Of a stretch of 64,000 nucleotides of DNA, positions 50,907 through 60,430 are shown in pieces. How positions within the stretch are numbered: position 1 is the first letter of the stretch; each line of letters begins with the position of its first letter. The DNA comes from Paenibacillus sp. Soil787 (GTDB taxonomy: Bacteria; Bacillota; Bacilli; Paenibacillales; NBRC-103111). The position numbers and the translations under genes are program-made. The stretch is taken from positions 125,731 through 189,730 of the forward strand of contig NZ_LMSP01000045.1 in NCBI RefSeq assembly GCF_001429545.1, given 5' to 3'. Below the pieces are notes generated by a model that saw only the letters and a list, made by a program, of their open reading frames with translations, was not told the DNA's origin and searched no databases.

Positions 50907-51653
50907 ATGGAAAGACTGCAAAAAGTATTAGCCGAAGCGGGGATCGCATCCCGTCGGAAATGTGAGGAAATTATCCTAGCTGGACGTGTTCAAGTGAACG
51001 GTGAAGTCGTCACCACGCTTGGCGTGAAAGTAAACACAGAAGAAGATGAAGTTAGAGTTGATGGACGTGCTATTGGTCAACAAAAGAAGATCTACGTCAT
51101 TTTGAATAAGCCCAAGGGCGTTATTACAAGTGCTACGGACCCAGAGGGACGTAAAGTAGTAACGGACTTCTTACCTGGGATTAGAGAACGCGTTTATCCG
51201 GTCGGACGATTGGATTATGATACGGAAGGGTTGCTCCTTCTGACAAATGATGGTGAATTTGCCCATTTACTCACGCATCCCAAACATCATGTTCCGAAAA
51301 CCTATCAAGCCACTGTAAAAGGGGTACCGCACGGAACGTTATTAGACAAGCTAAAAACGGGTATACAGTTAGAGGATGGCATGACAGCTCCGGCTGAGGT
51401 TGAATATGCGGATGTGAATATGGAGAAGAATGAGTCCATCATTCAAATTACGATCTACGAGGGCAGGAATCGACAAGTCAGACGTATGTTCGAGGCCATC
51501 TCCTTTCCTGTGATCAAATTAAAGCGAATTAAATTCGGTCCAATCTTTTTAACTGGCTTGCCAAGAGCCAAGTATCGTCACTTGACGCCAAAAGAGGTTG
51601 AGGAGCTTAGGAACGAGGCTCTCAAGACACATAACGTTCAAAAAGGCCAATAA
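50907..51653 (+). CDS. rluB: Ribosomal large subunit pseudouridine synthase B
   Basis: The 248-residue enzyme makes a pseudouridine in helix 89 of 23S rRNA. An N-terminal S4 RNA-binding domain (LQKVLAEAGIASRRKCEEII) is followed by the catalytic domain with the active Asp in GRLDYDTEGLLLLTNDGE and the IYEGRNRQVRRMFEA motif. TTGAGGTGAAAG precedes the ATG. The place before resA is conserved. Confidence 0.92.
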   Translation: MERLQKVLAEAGIASRRKCEEIILAGRVQVNGEVVTTLGVKVNTEEDEVRVDGRAIGQQKKIYVILNKPKGVITSATDPEGRKVVTDFLPGIRERVYPVGRLDYDTEGLLLLTNDGEFAHLLTHPKHHVPKTYQATVKGVPHGTLLDKLKTGIQLEDGMTAPAEVEYADVNMEKNESIIQITIYEGRNRQVRRMFEAISFPVIKLKRIKFGPIFLTGLPRAKYRHLTPKEVEELRNEALKTHNVQKGQ

Positions 51654-51668
51654 GAATTGGCCTTCTTT
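51643..51668 (+). terminator. Hairpin overlapping the rluB stop
   Basis: AAGGCCAA and TTGGCCTT form a perfect eight-base stem around TAAGAA, which contains the TAA stop, followed by CTTTTC. Confidence 0.65.
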
Positions 51669-51737
51669 TCGTTATAATATAAGAATAAACCTATGTGAAA
51701 AAACTAACATTGTCAAAAAAAGCGAAGGTGATTATAC

Positions 51738-52271
51738 GTGGGTCCAAATAAGAAATGGGTACAGATTGGGATTTTTGCGGTCGTGCTTATTATTGGCGTG
51801 TTTACTATTATTACCAATTTGTCGGCTTCTGACAGCAAGAAGTATCCGCAACAAGGCGACAAAGCGACGAATTTCTCATTAGTCGGATTAGATGGTAAAA
51901 CGCATGAATTATCGGATTATAAAGGCAAACCGGTTTTGATTAATTTCTGGGGAACCTTTTGTCCGCCGTGCAAAGAAGAAATGCCTGCACTCCAAAAGCA
52001 ATATGATAAATGGAGCAAAGAGGGCGTGGTTTTCTTAGAGGTCAACGTAGACAAGAATAAAGTAACGGTTCAAAGCTTCATGGATCAATATAAGTTGAAT
52101 ATGCCCGTGCTTCTGGATGCCAAAGAAGTCGTACGAAAGCAGTATGGCGTCATGGATTATCCGACAACCTTCTTTATTGGGACAGACGGCAAAGTGAGCA
52201 TCAAAAAAATCGGCCAGATGAATGAGACTTTTATTGATGAATCGATCGCGAAGTTAGTTAACAAATCTTAA
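51738..52271 (+). CDS. resA: Thiol-disulfide oxidoreductase ResA
   Basis: A 177-residue membrane-anchored thioredoxin-like protein that reduces apocytochrome c for haem attachment. It has one N-terminal helix (about residues 8-27) and the active site C75-P-P-C78 in FWGTFCPPCKEEMPAL; B. subtilis ResA has CEPC at this place. The cis-proline loop MDYPTTFFIG is present. The GTG follows GAAGGTGATT. It is the first gene of resABCDE. Confidence 0.9.
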   Translation: MGPNKKWVQIGIFAVVLIIGVFTIITNLSASDSKKYPQQGDKATNFSLVGLDGKTHELSDYKGKPVLINFWGTFCPPCKEEMPALQKQYDKWSKEGVVFLEVNVDKNKVTVQSFMDQYKLNMPVLLDAKEVVRKQYGVMDYPTTFFIGTDGKVSIKKIGQMNETFIDESIAKLVNKS

Positions 52272-52305
52272 AATGAACGAATGCTTAAAGTTTCAGGAGG
52301 TCATC

Positions 52306-53967
52306 ATGTTCTACAACACCAAATGCGATTGCGGGCATCAGAATCCCACAGGCACTACGCTTTGTGAATCTTGTGGTAATCCGCTGATTGACACGGAGGG
52401 CAGAGATATACTGGAAATGCGATACGACGGTATGGCCCGTCGCTCTCAGAAATCGAACCCTACTTTACTAGATAAAGTCTGGAATTTCTTTTCCTCGGTT
52501 AAAATAGCGGTATGGATCATTATTTGGACGGTCGTCGCATCTGCCGTAGGCACTATTTTCCCTCAAGAAAATACGTTCTTGGATATGGATCCAGCCCAGT
52601 ATTATTCGCAAAACTATGGTACACTTGGGACCATTTATCACTTTCTGGGACTCTCCCATACGTTTAGTTCATGGTGGTTCATCACGCTGCTATTCATGAT
52701 CGGAACATCCCTAGTCATTTGTAGTTTGGATCGGGTGCTGCCATTATATCGAGCGCTATCTAAACAGCAAATACGCAAGCACTTGAATTTTCTCTCGAGA
52801 CAGAAAGTGACGCTTGTTGCTGATCTGTCGCCGGATACAGATGAGGAAGCTTGGACAAATAAGCTTGGTAATCTTTTGCGTAAAAAACATTACCGTGTAC
52901 ATACAGATGGAACTGCGCTTCTAGCTGAGAAATACCGTTTTAGCCGCTGGGGCCCTTATATCAATCATATTGGTCTCATTATTTTCCTGATCGGTGTGTT
53001 AATGAGAAGCATTCCAGGCTGGCATATGGATGAGTACATGGGTATTCTTGAAGGGGAAACCAAGCAAATCCCTCACACTTCCTATTTCATTAAAAATGAA
53101 AAGTTCACGTTAGAGCTGTACGACGAGAAAGATTTGCCAGAAAGTATTAAGGCTAAGGGACAAATTGTCCCGAAAACCTATGAAACTCAGGCAGTTTTGT
53201 ATCATTGTTCTGCGAATTGTGACGATTCATCCAAAGAACCGGTACTTACCGAAGTACACAAAGAGAACATCATCGTGAATCATCCACTTGATTACAAAGG
53301 CCTTCAAGCTTATCAATTCGATTATAAGTCTACACCAATGCTCATCTCCGTGAAGCCCACACTTAGCAATCCCGCAACGGGTGAGTCTTATGGAAGCTTT
53401 GAATTGCCGATGAATAATCCTAAGGAAGAATATCAAGCAGGTCCTTACAAGCTGACGCTGAAAGGATATTTCCCCGAGTTTGGTCTTGAAAAGGGACAGC
53501 CCATCAGCAAGTCGAATGAGCCCAAAGCACCTGCATTTATATTTAGCATCACAGGTCCCGATCTGGCAGCAAATGGCGTACCATACCTATACTTCCCAAG
53601 ACAAATAGATAAAGAAACGTTTTCCCAAGATACAATTAACGGCCCCATAAGCCAAAAACTGAAGCTAGCTGTCGGTTCCATGGAAGGTGTTCAATTTGCC
53701 AATTACACAACCTATCTGAACATTCGTGTAGACAAGGCTATGCCTTATATCTGGGTAGGATCTGCGATATTCATGATTGGTGTGATTATGGGCTTCTATT
53801 GGCAGCATCGCCGCATCTGGATTCGAATTGATAGCGGGAAGCTAACTCTTGGCGGGCATACGAATAAGAACTGGTTTGGACTTCGGAATGAAGTGGCAGC
53901 AGCACTTAAGAAGAACAATTTGGTAGTTTCACCGAAATCATTAGATATTGGAGGGGACCAGGGGTGA
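52306..53967 (+). CDS. resB: Cytochrome c biogenesis protein ResB with an N-terminal zinc ribbon
   Basis: The 553-residue protein acts with ResC as the system II cytochrome c synthase. Four hydrophobic segments are spread around a large extracytoplasmic domain; SVKIAVWIIIWTVVASAVGT marks the first. In front of it lies a short zinc-ribbon-like element with C7, C9, C20 and C23. The ATG at 52306 has CAGGAGG upstream; ATG 52273 has no such site. A GTGA overlap couples it to resC. Confidence 0.9.
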   Translation: MFYNTKCDCGHQNPTGTTLCESCGNPLIDTEGRDILEMRYDGMARRSQKSNPTLLDKVWNFFSSVKIAVWIIIWTVVASAVGTIFPQENTFLDMDPAQYYSQNYGTLGTIYHFLGLSHTFSSWWFITLLFMIGTSLVICSLDRVLPLYRALSKQQIRKHLNFLSRQKVTLVADLSPDTDEEAWTNKLGNLLRKKHYRVHTDGTALLAEKYRFSRWGPYINHIGLIIFLIGVLMRSIPGWHMDEYMGILEGETKQIPHTSYFIKNEKFTLELYDEKDLPESIKAKGQIVPKTYETQAVLYHCSANCDDSSKEPVLTEVHKENIIVNHPLDYKGLQAYQFDYKSTPMLISVKPTLSNPATGESYGSFELPMNNPKEEYQAGPYKLTLKGYFPEFGLEKGQPISKSNEPKAPAFIFSITGPDLAANGVPYLYFPRQIDKETFSQDTINGPISQKLKLAVGSMEGVQFANYTTYLNIRVDKAMPYIWVGSAIFMIGVIMGFYWQHRRIWIRIDSGKLTLGGHTNKNWFGLRNEVAAALKKNNLVVSPKSLDIGGDQG

Positions 53968-55220
53968 ATGTGAACTCACTGAGCAGCACCTTTTTACTTA
54001 TAGCTTTTTTCGTTTACCTCGTTGCATTTTTATTGTTTGTCCTCTCGATAACGGGTAGGAAATGGAGTAACCGGGACCCCGAACAACATACAAAGCGTTG
54101 GGGATTTGTTGCTTTCATAGCTTCATTAGTTGGATTTGCGTGTCACGTGACTTTCTTTTTTACCAGATGGGCGGAAGGTAATCATATCCCGACATCGAAT
54201 ATGTACGAATTCATGACCTTTCTAGGCATGATGATCATGTTTGCCTTCTTGATCGTGTATCTCATTTATCGCACACCTGTCCTTGGTGTATTCGCATTAC
54301 CCATAGGCTTTATCATCATTGCTTATGCTTCTGTTTTCCCGAGTGAAGTACAACCCTTAATTCCGGCGTTGCAAAGTTACTGGCTTAAGATCCATGTAAC
54401 AACCGCAGCTACGGGAGAAGCTTTCTTCGGAGTCGGCTTTGCCGGCGGACTGATGTATCTGCTTCGTGCTGTCGATTACAAAGGAACATCCAAAGCAGAT
54501 AAGCGTGAGCAAAGAGGCGTGGAGCTTACGATCTTTTTTATTCTGATGTTAATCGCCTTCATTGCTTCCATCTTTACTTTTAATGGTTCTGGCTATAAAG
54601 CCGTTTTCTCCAAAGAAGTCATCACGATTAATCAAGGCCAACAAGAAACGAGCATACAAAAAGAAACTTATGTATTACCTCCAATTGTGAAGCCATATGA
54701 TACGAAGCTCGAAGAAATGAAGCCTTTCTTGGGCATGTCGGAACCTTTATTCACAGCTCCATCTTGGATGGAAGGTGCAAGTGCAGGGCGTAAGTTGAAT
54801 ACGGTCATTTGGTCGATTCTTGGAGGACTTCTGCTCTATGGACTCGTACGTGTTGTTGCACGTAAGCCAATAGGAGCAGCGATTGGACCCATCGTCAAAG
54901 GAATGGACCCGGAGGATCTGGATGAAATCAGCTATCGTGCCATTGCGATCGGCTATCCGATTTTCACATTAGGCGCATTGATTTTTGCGATGATTTGGGC
55001 TCAAGAAGCATGGGGCCGTTTCTGGGGTTGGGATCCCAAAGAAGTTTGGGCCTTAATTACTTGGTTGTTCTATGCGGTATTCTTACATCTACGTCTTTCC
55101 AAGGGCTGGCAAGGTAAGAAATCAGCTTGGTTGACAGTTATTGGATTTATTGTTGTTATGTTTACATTAGTGGGTGTGAACCTTGTCATTGCAGGTCTTC
55201 ACTCCTATGCAGGTGTATAA
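53964..55220 (+). CDS. resC: Cytochrome c biogenesis protein ResC (CcsA type)
   Basis: A 418-residue haem-handling membrane protein with about eight helices. The haem-binding tryptophan-rich motif WGWDPKEVW lies near residues 354-362, followed by VFLHLRLSKGW. It transfers haem to apocytochrome c with ResB. The GTG overlaps the resB stop, with GAGGGGACC upstream. Confidence 0.92.
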   Translation: MNVNSLSSTFLLIAFFVYLVAFLLFVLSITGRKWSNRDPEQHTKRWGFVAFIASLVGFACHVTFFFTRWAEGNHIPTSNMYEFMTFLGMMIMFAFLIVYLIYRTPVLGVFALPIGFIIIAYASVFPSEVQPLIPALQSYWLKIHVTTAATGEAFFGVGFAGGLMYLLRAVDYKGTSKADKREQRGVELTIFFILMLIAFIASIFTFNGSGYKAVFSKEVITINQGQQETSIQKETYVLPPIVKPYDTKLEEMKPFLGMSEPLFTAPSWMEGASAGRKLNTVIWSILGGLLLYGLVRVVARKPIGAAIGPIVKGMDPEDLDEISYRAIAIGYPIFTLGALIFAMIWAQEAWGRFWGWDPKEVWALITWLFYAVFLHLRLSKGWQGKKSAWLTVIGFIVVMFTLVGVNLVIAGLHSYAGV

Positions 55221-55257
55221 ATCATTCGAACTTAATTAGATAAGGATGTGAAGCTCC

Positions 55258-55971
55258 ATGGAAATGAAAGCTAGCATACTCGTTGTTGATGATGAGGAAC
55301 GTATACGTCGATTACTCAGAATGTATTTGGAAAAAGAGGGCTATATCATTGAAGAAGCAGAAGACGGTGAGACCGCGCTGCGGATGGCCACAGAAACGGA
55401 CTATGACTTAGTGCTGCTCGATGTGATGCTGCCAGGTATTGATGGGATTGAAGTTTGCGCAAGGCTTCGTCAAGTGAAGTCCACGCCTGTCATTATGCTG
55501 ACAGCCAAAGGCGAAGAGACGAACCGAGTGAGTGGATTTGAAGTCGGTGCAGATGACTATGTCGTCAAACCTTTTTCACCGCGCGAAGTCATCTACCGAG
55601 TTAAAGCGATTCTGCGTCGTTCTTCGGCGACAGCATACTTGTCCAAGGATGCGAGTTCGAGTAACAATATTGTATTTCCTAACCTCATTATCGAACATGA
55701 TGCGCATCGCGTAACCGCAGGAGGACAGGAAGTAGCTTTGACTCCGAAAGAATATGAGCTGCTGCACTATTTGGCCGTATCTCCGGATAAAGTGTTCTCT
55801 CGTGAGGAACTGCTTAAGGATGTTTGGAATTATGAATTTTTTGGAGACCTGCGTACCGTAGATACTCATGTAAAAAGACTCCGTGAAAAATTAAACAAAG
55901 TTTCCCCAGATGCTGCAGCAATGATCACGACCGTATGGGGAGTAGGCTATAAGCTAGAGGTGCCCAAATAA
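55258..55971 (+). CDS. resD: Response regulator ResD
   Basis: A 237-residue OmpR-family regulator controlling aerobic and anaerobic respiration genes. The receiver domain has VVDDEERIRRLL and the phosphorylated D55 in LVLLDVMLPGIDG, with PVIMLTAKGEE and KPFSPREV. The C-terminal winged helix includes ALTPKEYELLHYLA and VDTHVKRLREKL. It is followed after one base by resE. The position after resABC identifies it among OmpR-type regulators. Confidence 0.92.
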   Translation: MEMKASILVVDDEERIRRLLRMYLEKEGYIIEEAEDGETALRMATETDYDLVLLDVMLPGIDGIEVCARLRQVKSTPVIMLTAKGEETNRVSGFEVGADDYVVKPFSPREVIYRVKAILRRSSATAYLSKDASSSNNIVFPNLIIEHDAHRVTAGGQEVALTPKEYELLHYLAVSPDKVFSREELLKDVWNYEFFGDLRTVDTHVKRLREKLNKVSPDAAAMITTVWGVGYKLEVPK

Positions 55972-55972
55972 C

Positions 55973-57856
55973 GTGTTTATTTTCAGAAGTGTCGTAGGTA
56001 AGCTCTGGTTAACGATTATTGGCCTAGTTGGGGTTGTACTGCTCATACTAGGTTTTTTTCTTGTCAATTACATGGAAAATTATTTCGCTCAAGCGAATGA
56101 TCAGACGAAAAACTTGAAGAATGTGGCGGTTAAATTCTCGGAAGAAGCTTCGCAGCACATGTATGATGATCAGTTTTATCAATTGAGTAATGAACTGTTA
56201 AGCTTCCAAGATGCTAGAATGCTGGTGATCTTCACCGATATGAAGGAAAGGGTTATTCCTTCTATTCAAGGGAGCGAGTTAGCAAATTTCCACGTAACTG
56301 ATTTTTATAAGGAAGCGGAGCTTCGTGAAGTATTCGCAGGTCAGACGAAATCGGACCAATTCAATAAATCCGGTACAGGGCGATTTAAGGCAGGGGCTGA
56401 GTACCTCGTTGTTGCCGTACCTTTAAGAAATCTTCAGGGCACCATCGTTGGTGCAACGCTGCTGTATCAATCTCTACAATCGTTAGAAGCGACTCAGTCC
56501 TATATGTTGAGATTGTTTATCTATGTATCCATTGTCGGCTTTCTTATGACGACTTTCTTCGCTTTCTTCTTGTTCTCTCGAATTACAAGACCGCTTCAGC
56601 AGTTGAAGAAAGCAGCTGATTTCATCACAATGGGGGAATATGGCACCCGTGTTCCTATCCAATCCAAGGATGAAATTGGCGAGCTTGCCAAAACATTTAA
56701 TCATATGGGGGAGAAGATGCAGGAAAGCATCCGAGCCCTTAGTCAGGAAAAAGAGCATTTATCAAGTATTCTGCGAAGCATGACCGATGCGGTCATCACA
56801 CTCGATGCGAATGGATCTGTTATGCTGACCAATCCGCAAGGTGAGAAAATTGTGCAAGAGTGGAGCACGATTGAGTGGTCAGAGGATGATGAGGAGACGA
56901 GGCGCTTCCGCAAGCCGGATACAGCGCTCGGAGATTGGGGATTAATGAGCTACAGCAATCCATACTCGAGTCCGATCCCTGTGCCGCTGATTCCGCTATT
57001 TGAAGCAGTCGTGGACGAATCGTCGGAAGCGGCTACGAAGCTTCACGTTCAAAACGGCGTGTGGTCCGTCGCGATGACACCGTTATACACGAGCGATCAA
57101 GTGCGCGGCGCCGTGGCCGTGCTCCGTGATGTCACGGAGGAGGAGCGTCTCGATAAGCTGCGCAAGGATTTCGTTGCCAACGTGTCGCACGAGCTGCGCA
57201 CGCCGATCTCGATGCTGCAGGGCTACAGCGAAGCCCTGCTGGATGACATCCCCTCCACGCCGGAAGAGCGCGTGGAGCTGGTGCAGGTCATTCACGACGA
57301 GTCGCTCCGCATGGGGCGCCTCGTCCGTGACCTGCTCGATCTGGCGCGGATGGAAGCCGGCCATCTCGAGCTGGTCTTCAGGGAGGTCGAATTCGACTCC
57401 CTGGTGAGACGCATGCACCGCAAATTTGCGGTGCTGGCCAAAGAGCGCGGCATCACGCTAAGCGCTGCGCTGCCTGAGGAGCCCCTCATCCTTGGACGTG
57501 GGGATGAGGACAGGCTTGAGCAGGTGTTAACGAACCTGCTCGATAATGCTTTTCGGCATACGGCCTCTGGGGCACATATTGCCATTAAGGCAGAGACCGC
57601 CGTCTACAAGGATCGCCCGGCGATCCGCATTGAGGTCTCCGACGAGGGGCAGGGGATTCCTGCCGACGACCTGCCGTTCATATTTGAACGCTTCTACAAG
57701 GCGGATAAAGCCCGAACGCGCGGTTCATCGGGTGGTACAGGGCTTGGACTTGCCATCGTGAAAAATATCGTAGATGCCCATCACGGCAGTGTGACCGTTC
57801 AAAGTACATTAGGACAGGGAACTACCTTTACTTTGCTTTTACCATGTGAGCCTTAA
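55973..57856 (+). CDS. resE: Sensor histidine kinase ResE
   Basis: A 627-residue membrane kinase: two transmembrane segments (about 9-31 and 179-201) flank an extracytoplasmic sensor; then HAMP, a PAS-like domain (EHLSSILRSMTDAVITLDAN) and HisKA with phosphorylated H406 in VANVSHELRTP. The ATPase domain has NLLDNAFRHTASG, VSDEGQGIP and the GGTGLGLAIVK lid. It starts at GTG one base after the resD stop. Bases 57040-57520 are noticeably GC-rich. Confidence 0.92.
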   Translation: MFIFRSVVGKLWLTIIGLVGVVLLILGFFLVNYMENYFAQANDQTKNLKNVAVKFSEEASQHMYDDQFYQLSNELLSFQDARMLVIFTDMKERVIPSIQGSELANFHVTDFYKEAELREVFAGQTKSDQFNKSGTGRFKAGAEYLVVAVPLRNLQGTIVGATLLYQSLQSLEATQSYMLRLFIYVSIVGFLMTTFFAFFLFSRITRPLQQLKKAADFITMGEYGTRVPIQSKDEIGELAKTFNHMGEKMQESIRALSQEKEHLSSILRSMTDAVITLDANGSVMLTNPQGEKIVQEWSTIEWSEDDEETRRFRKPDTALGDWGLMSYSNPYSSPIPVPLIPLFEAVVDESSEAATKLHVQNGVWSVAMTPLYTSDQVRGAVAVLRDVTEEERLDKLRKDFVANVSHELRTPISMLQGYSEALLDDIPSTPEERVELVQVIHDESLRMGRLVRDLLDLARMEAGHLELVFREVEFDSLVRRMHRKFAVLAKERGITLSAALPEEPLILGRGDEDRLEQVLTNLLDNAFRHTASGAHIAIKAETAVYKDRPAIRIEVSDEGQGIPADDLPFIFERFYKADKARTRGSSGGTGLGLAIVKNIVDAHHGSVTVQSTLGQGTTFTLLLPCEP

Positions 57857-57886
57857 TAAGCTATAAATAACGAAATTCGACATAAG

Positions 57887-57928
57887 AAGAGGCGTTTGCT
57901 GAGAAAACTCACAGCAAACGCCTTTTAA
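57887..57928 (+). terminator. Rho-independent terminator of the res operon
   Basis: AGGCGTTTGCTG and CAGCAAACGCCT form a perfect 12-base stem with loop AGAAAACTCA, followed by TTTAATTT. Confidence 0.88.
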
Positions 57929-57993
57929 TTTGTAGAATATTCAGACAAAATCTTGTTGTTCGTGAAACACTTTGTTACCTAATCGCTATTAGG

Positions 57994-59574
57994 TTATACA
58001 GTAAGTGCACGAACATTCACGATTTCGGCTTGTGTTGTAAGATCAGCCAGTACTTCAGCAGGAGCTGATTTATCAATAGTTAGGACCATGATTGCTGATC
58101 CGCCAATGACTTTACGGCCTACTTGCATCGTTGCGATGTTCACATTGTTGCTTCCTAGAAGCGTACCGACACGGCCAATAATACCTGGTTTGTCGTTATG
58201 GGAAATCAACAACAGGTTACCTTCTGCTGCGAAATCAACCGGATATTGATCGATACGAACGATACGTTCTCCGTAGCCAGCAAGTAATGTACCTGCAAGT
58301 GTTTTCTCTTCTTGCTTCGTTTTTACAGTAACTGTAACAAGATTTGTAAAGCTGTTGGATGTGTTGGATGTTTGAACAACGATATTCACATCACGTGATT
58401 TAGCCAAGTGCATGGCATTCACGATATTAATAGATTCTAGTTGGTTCTCGAACACACCTTTTACGATGTAACGTGTTAATTGACTTGTATCTACATCAAT
58501 CAAATCACCCGCATAGTTTACAACGATTTCATAAACAGCGCCTTGTGCGATTTGACCAAGAATGGAGCCGATTTTTTCACCGAGTCCAAAGTAAGGTTGA
58601 AGTTTATTTAATACATTAGCTGGTACTGGCGGTAAGTTAACTGCATTTTTGAATGGTTCGTTACGCAGGATATGAAGGACTTCTTCAGAAACGTCAATGG
58701 CCACGTTTTCTTGCGCTTCAATTGTAGAAGCACCAAGATGAGGGGTCACAATGATTTTAGGGTTGTTCAAGAATGGGTGATCCTTTTGTGGTGGCTCTAC
58801 TTCGAATACGTCGAAAGCAGCTCCGGCTACAATTCCTTGATCAATCGCTTCAACCATCGCCATTTCATCAATAATACCGCCGCGTGCACAGTTGATAAGG
58901 CGCATACCTTTTTTCATAATTTCGAATTGCGGTTTGGAGATCAGGTGGCGTGTTTCTGGCGTTAGTGGCGTATGAACCGTGATAAAATCAGCTTTTGCAA
59001 CAATTTCATTAACTGTTCCAAGCTTAACGCCAATTTTCTCAGCGCGTTCTTCCGTCAAGAATGGGTCATACCCGATGACTTCCATACCAAATACTTTGGC
59101 GCGTTTAGCGACTTCGCTGCCGATACGTCCCATCCCGAGAATACCGAGCGTTTTGTTGCGAAGCTCAACCCCGATAAATTTACGATCCCATTCGCCGCCA
59201 ACTGTTTTCTTGTATGCTTGCGGGATCATACGTGCAGTTGACATCATCATGGCAAATGTAAGCTCACAAGTAGCAATCGTATTTCCATCCGGTGCGTTGA
59301 TGACGATAATACCGCGTTTTGTTGCTGCCTCCAAATCAATATTATCTACACCAACACCTGCGCGGCCAATAACTTTAAGCTTCGTCCCGGCATTCATGAT
59401 TTTCTCAGTAACTTTCGTTTGGCTGCGAACTAGCAGGGCATCATACTCGCCGATGATGGCAATGAGTTCATCTTCAGAAAGGCCAGATTGCTTCACTACT
59501 TCTACATCGGTTGCATCATAAAGCATTTGAATTCCCATGTCACTAATTGGATCGGATACTAGAACTTTGTACAT
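57994..59574 (-). CDS. serA: D-3-phosphoglycerate dehydrogenase
   Basis: The first enzyme of serine synthesis; 526 residues make it the long type with an intervening domain and a C-terminal ACT domain. It has the nucleotide-binding KTLGILGMGRIGSEVAKRAK, the catalytic RGGIIDE, the HLGASTIEAQENVA motif with the active His, and the ACT start LLISHNDKPGIIGRVGTLLG. AAGGAGG precedes the ATG. A complete T-box leader lies upstream and ties expression to seryl-tRNA charging. Confidence 0.94.
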   Translation of the reverse strand: MYKVLVSDPISDMGIQMLYDATDVEVVKQSGLSEDELIAIIGEYDALLVRSQTKVTEKIMNAGTKLKVIGRAGVGVDNIDLEAATKRGIIVINAPDGNTIATCELTFAMMMSTARMIPQAYKKTVGGEWDRKFIGVELRNKTLGILGMGRIGSEVAKRAKVFGMEVIGYDPFLTEERAEKIGVKLGTVNEIVAKADFITVHTPLTPETRHLISKPQFEIMKKGMRLINCARGGIIDEMAMVEAIDQGIVAGAAFDVFEVEPPQKDHPFLNNPKIIVTPHLGASTIEAQENVAIDVSEEVLHILRNEPFKNAVNLPPVPANVLNKLQPYFGLGEKIGSILGQIAQGAVYEIVVNYAGDLIDVDTSQLTRYIVKGVFENQLESINIVNAMHLAKSRDVNIVVQTSNTSNSFTNLVTVTVKTKQEEKTLAGTLLAGYGERIVRIDQYPVDFAAEGNLLLISHNDKPGIIGRVGTLLGSNNVNIATMQVGRKVIGGSAIMVLTIDKSAPAEVLADLTTQAEIVNVRALTV

Positions 59575-59603
59575 AATTCGAACCCTCCTTAGAATATGAA
59601 CAT

Positions 59604-59880
59604 AAAAAAACTCCCAACCCCTCAGGTACAGACACGTATGTCTGTAGCCAAAGGGACGAGAGATTGCTTTCGTGGTACCACCCTAGTTCGCTGCCCATTC
59701 GCATGGGAAGCCTCAATTGGTCTTGCGACCTGGAACTGTAACGTGTTCCTATCCCGATTGCATCTACTTCATTCAATGCAATAACTCTGGAGTGCTCCGC
59801 AAAATGTTCGCTACCGATTCGCACCTACCATCGGTTCTCTGAAAGCTACTTTACTTGCTTGGCTCCGTCAACGCTGTGCT
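59604..59880 (-). ncRNA. T-box leader of serA, probable Ser (AGC) specifier
   Basis: Read on the minus strand, Stem I has the CAGAGAACCG and GGTGCGAATCGG distal loop elements. The antiterminator carries the T-box motif AGGGTGGTACCACG (59684-59671). A long terminator stem (CTCTCGTCCC...GGGGTTGGGAG) is followed by TTTTTTT. In the predicted specifier loop AGC lies at 59796-59794 followed by A, fitting serine and the downstream serA. The codon assignment comes from a fold by eye. Confidence 0.9.
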
Positions 59881-59899
59881 GTGATATAGAATTTTCATA

Positions 59900-59928
59900 A
59901 GATTAACATGCGTTTGAAATCGTGTCAA
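59900..59928 (-). promoter_or_regulatory. Sigma-A promoter of the serA leader
   Basis: On the minus strand a consensus TTGACA (59928-59923) and TAATCT (59905-59900) are 17 bases apart, about 20 bases ahead of the T-box leader. Confidence 0.65.
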
Positions 59929-60106
59929 TACATGTCGAATCAATTTCACATGAAAGTCATAATTGAAATTTGAACGACTGATTTTCCAAAGCTTTTCATT
60001 TATTTTAAAGCAAGGACGCTTAGAAAGCAATGCTATTTCGCTTGTATTTTAGCCTGATTTTCGCTATTGTACTCGTTAAACAGCAAATAAGGAAGGAAGT
60101 GCCGTC

Positions 60107-60430
60107 ATCGACATAACGAGTATTCGTCCAAATAAATTCCTTGAAGCATTGGAGCAGCAAGAACTGAAAGATAGTATGATTATCGACGTAAGGGAACTTC
60201 ATGAATGGGAGTTTTATCATCTGGAAGAAGCAAAGCTTATCCCGATGCAGCAAATCCCACATCGGATGGGTGAACTGCCAGATGATCGGGATATTTATCT
60301 CGTATGTGCACATGGTGTGCGCAGCTATCGCGTTGCTGAGTATTTGCTTGCGAACGGTTTTGATCGTGTCATTAATGTTGATGGAGGGATGGCAGCTGTC
60401 GCCATGCTTCGCGGTTTCCAATATGATTAA
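60107..60430 (+). CDS. Rhodanese-like domain protein with an uncertain start
   Basis: A single rhodanese domain with IIDVRELHEWEFYHLEEAK and the active-site loop CAHGVRSYRVAEYL, whose Cys can carry sulfur. Conserved N-terminal sequence (DITSIRPNKFLEALEQQE) lies upstream of the first usual start in the frame, TTG 60149, which has no SD. GGAAGG at 60091-60096 is correctly placed for the ATC at 60107, so a rare start or a sequence error is possible; the GTG at 60099 is out of frame. The chosen start is tentative. It converges on the next gene across a shared terminator. Confidence 0.75.
   Translation: MDITSIRPNKFLEALEQQELKDSMIIDVRELHEWEFYHLEEAKLIPMQQIPHRMGELPDDRDIYLVCAHGVRSYRVAEYLLANGFDRVINVDGGMAAVAMLRGFQYD

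Noticed and set aside
58979-59521. 180-residue plus-strand frame inside serA
   Set aside because: Shadow of serA; no SD and no family match.
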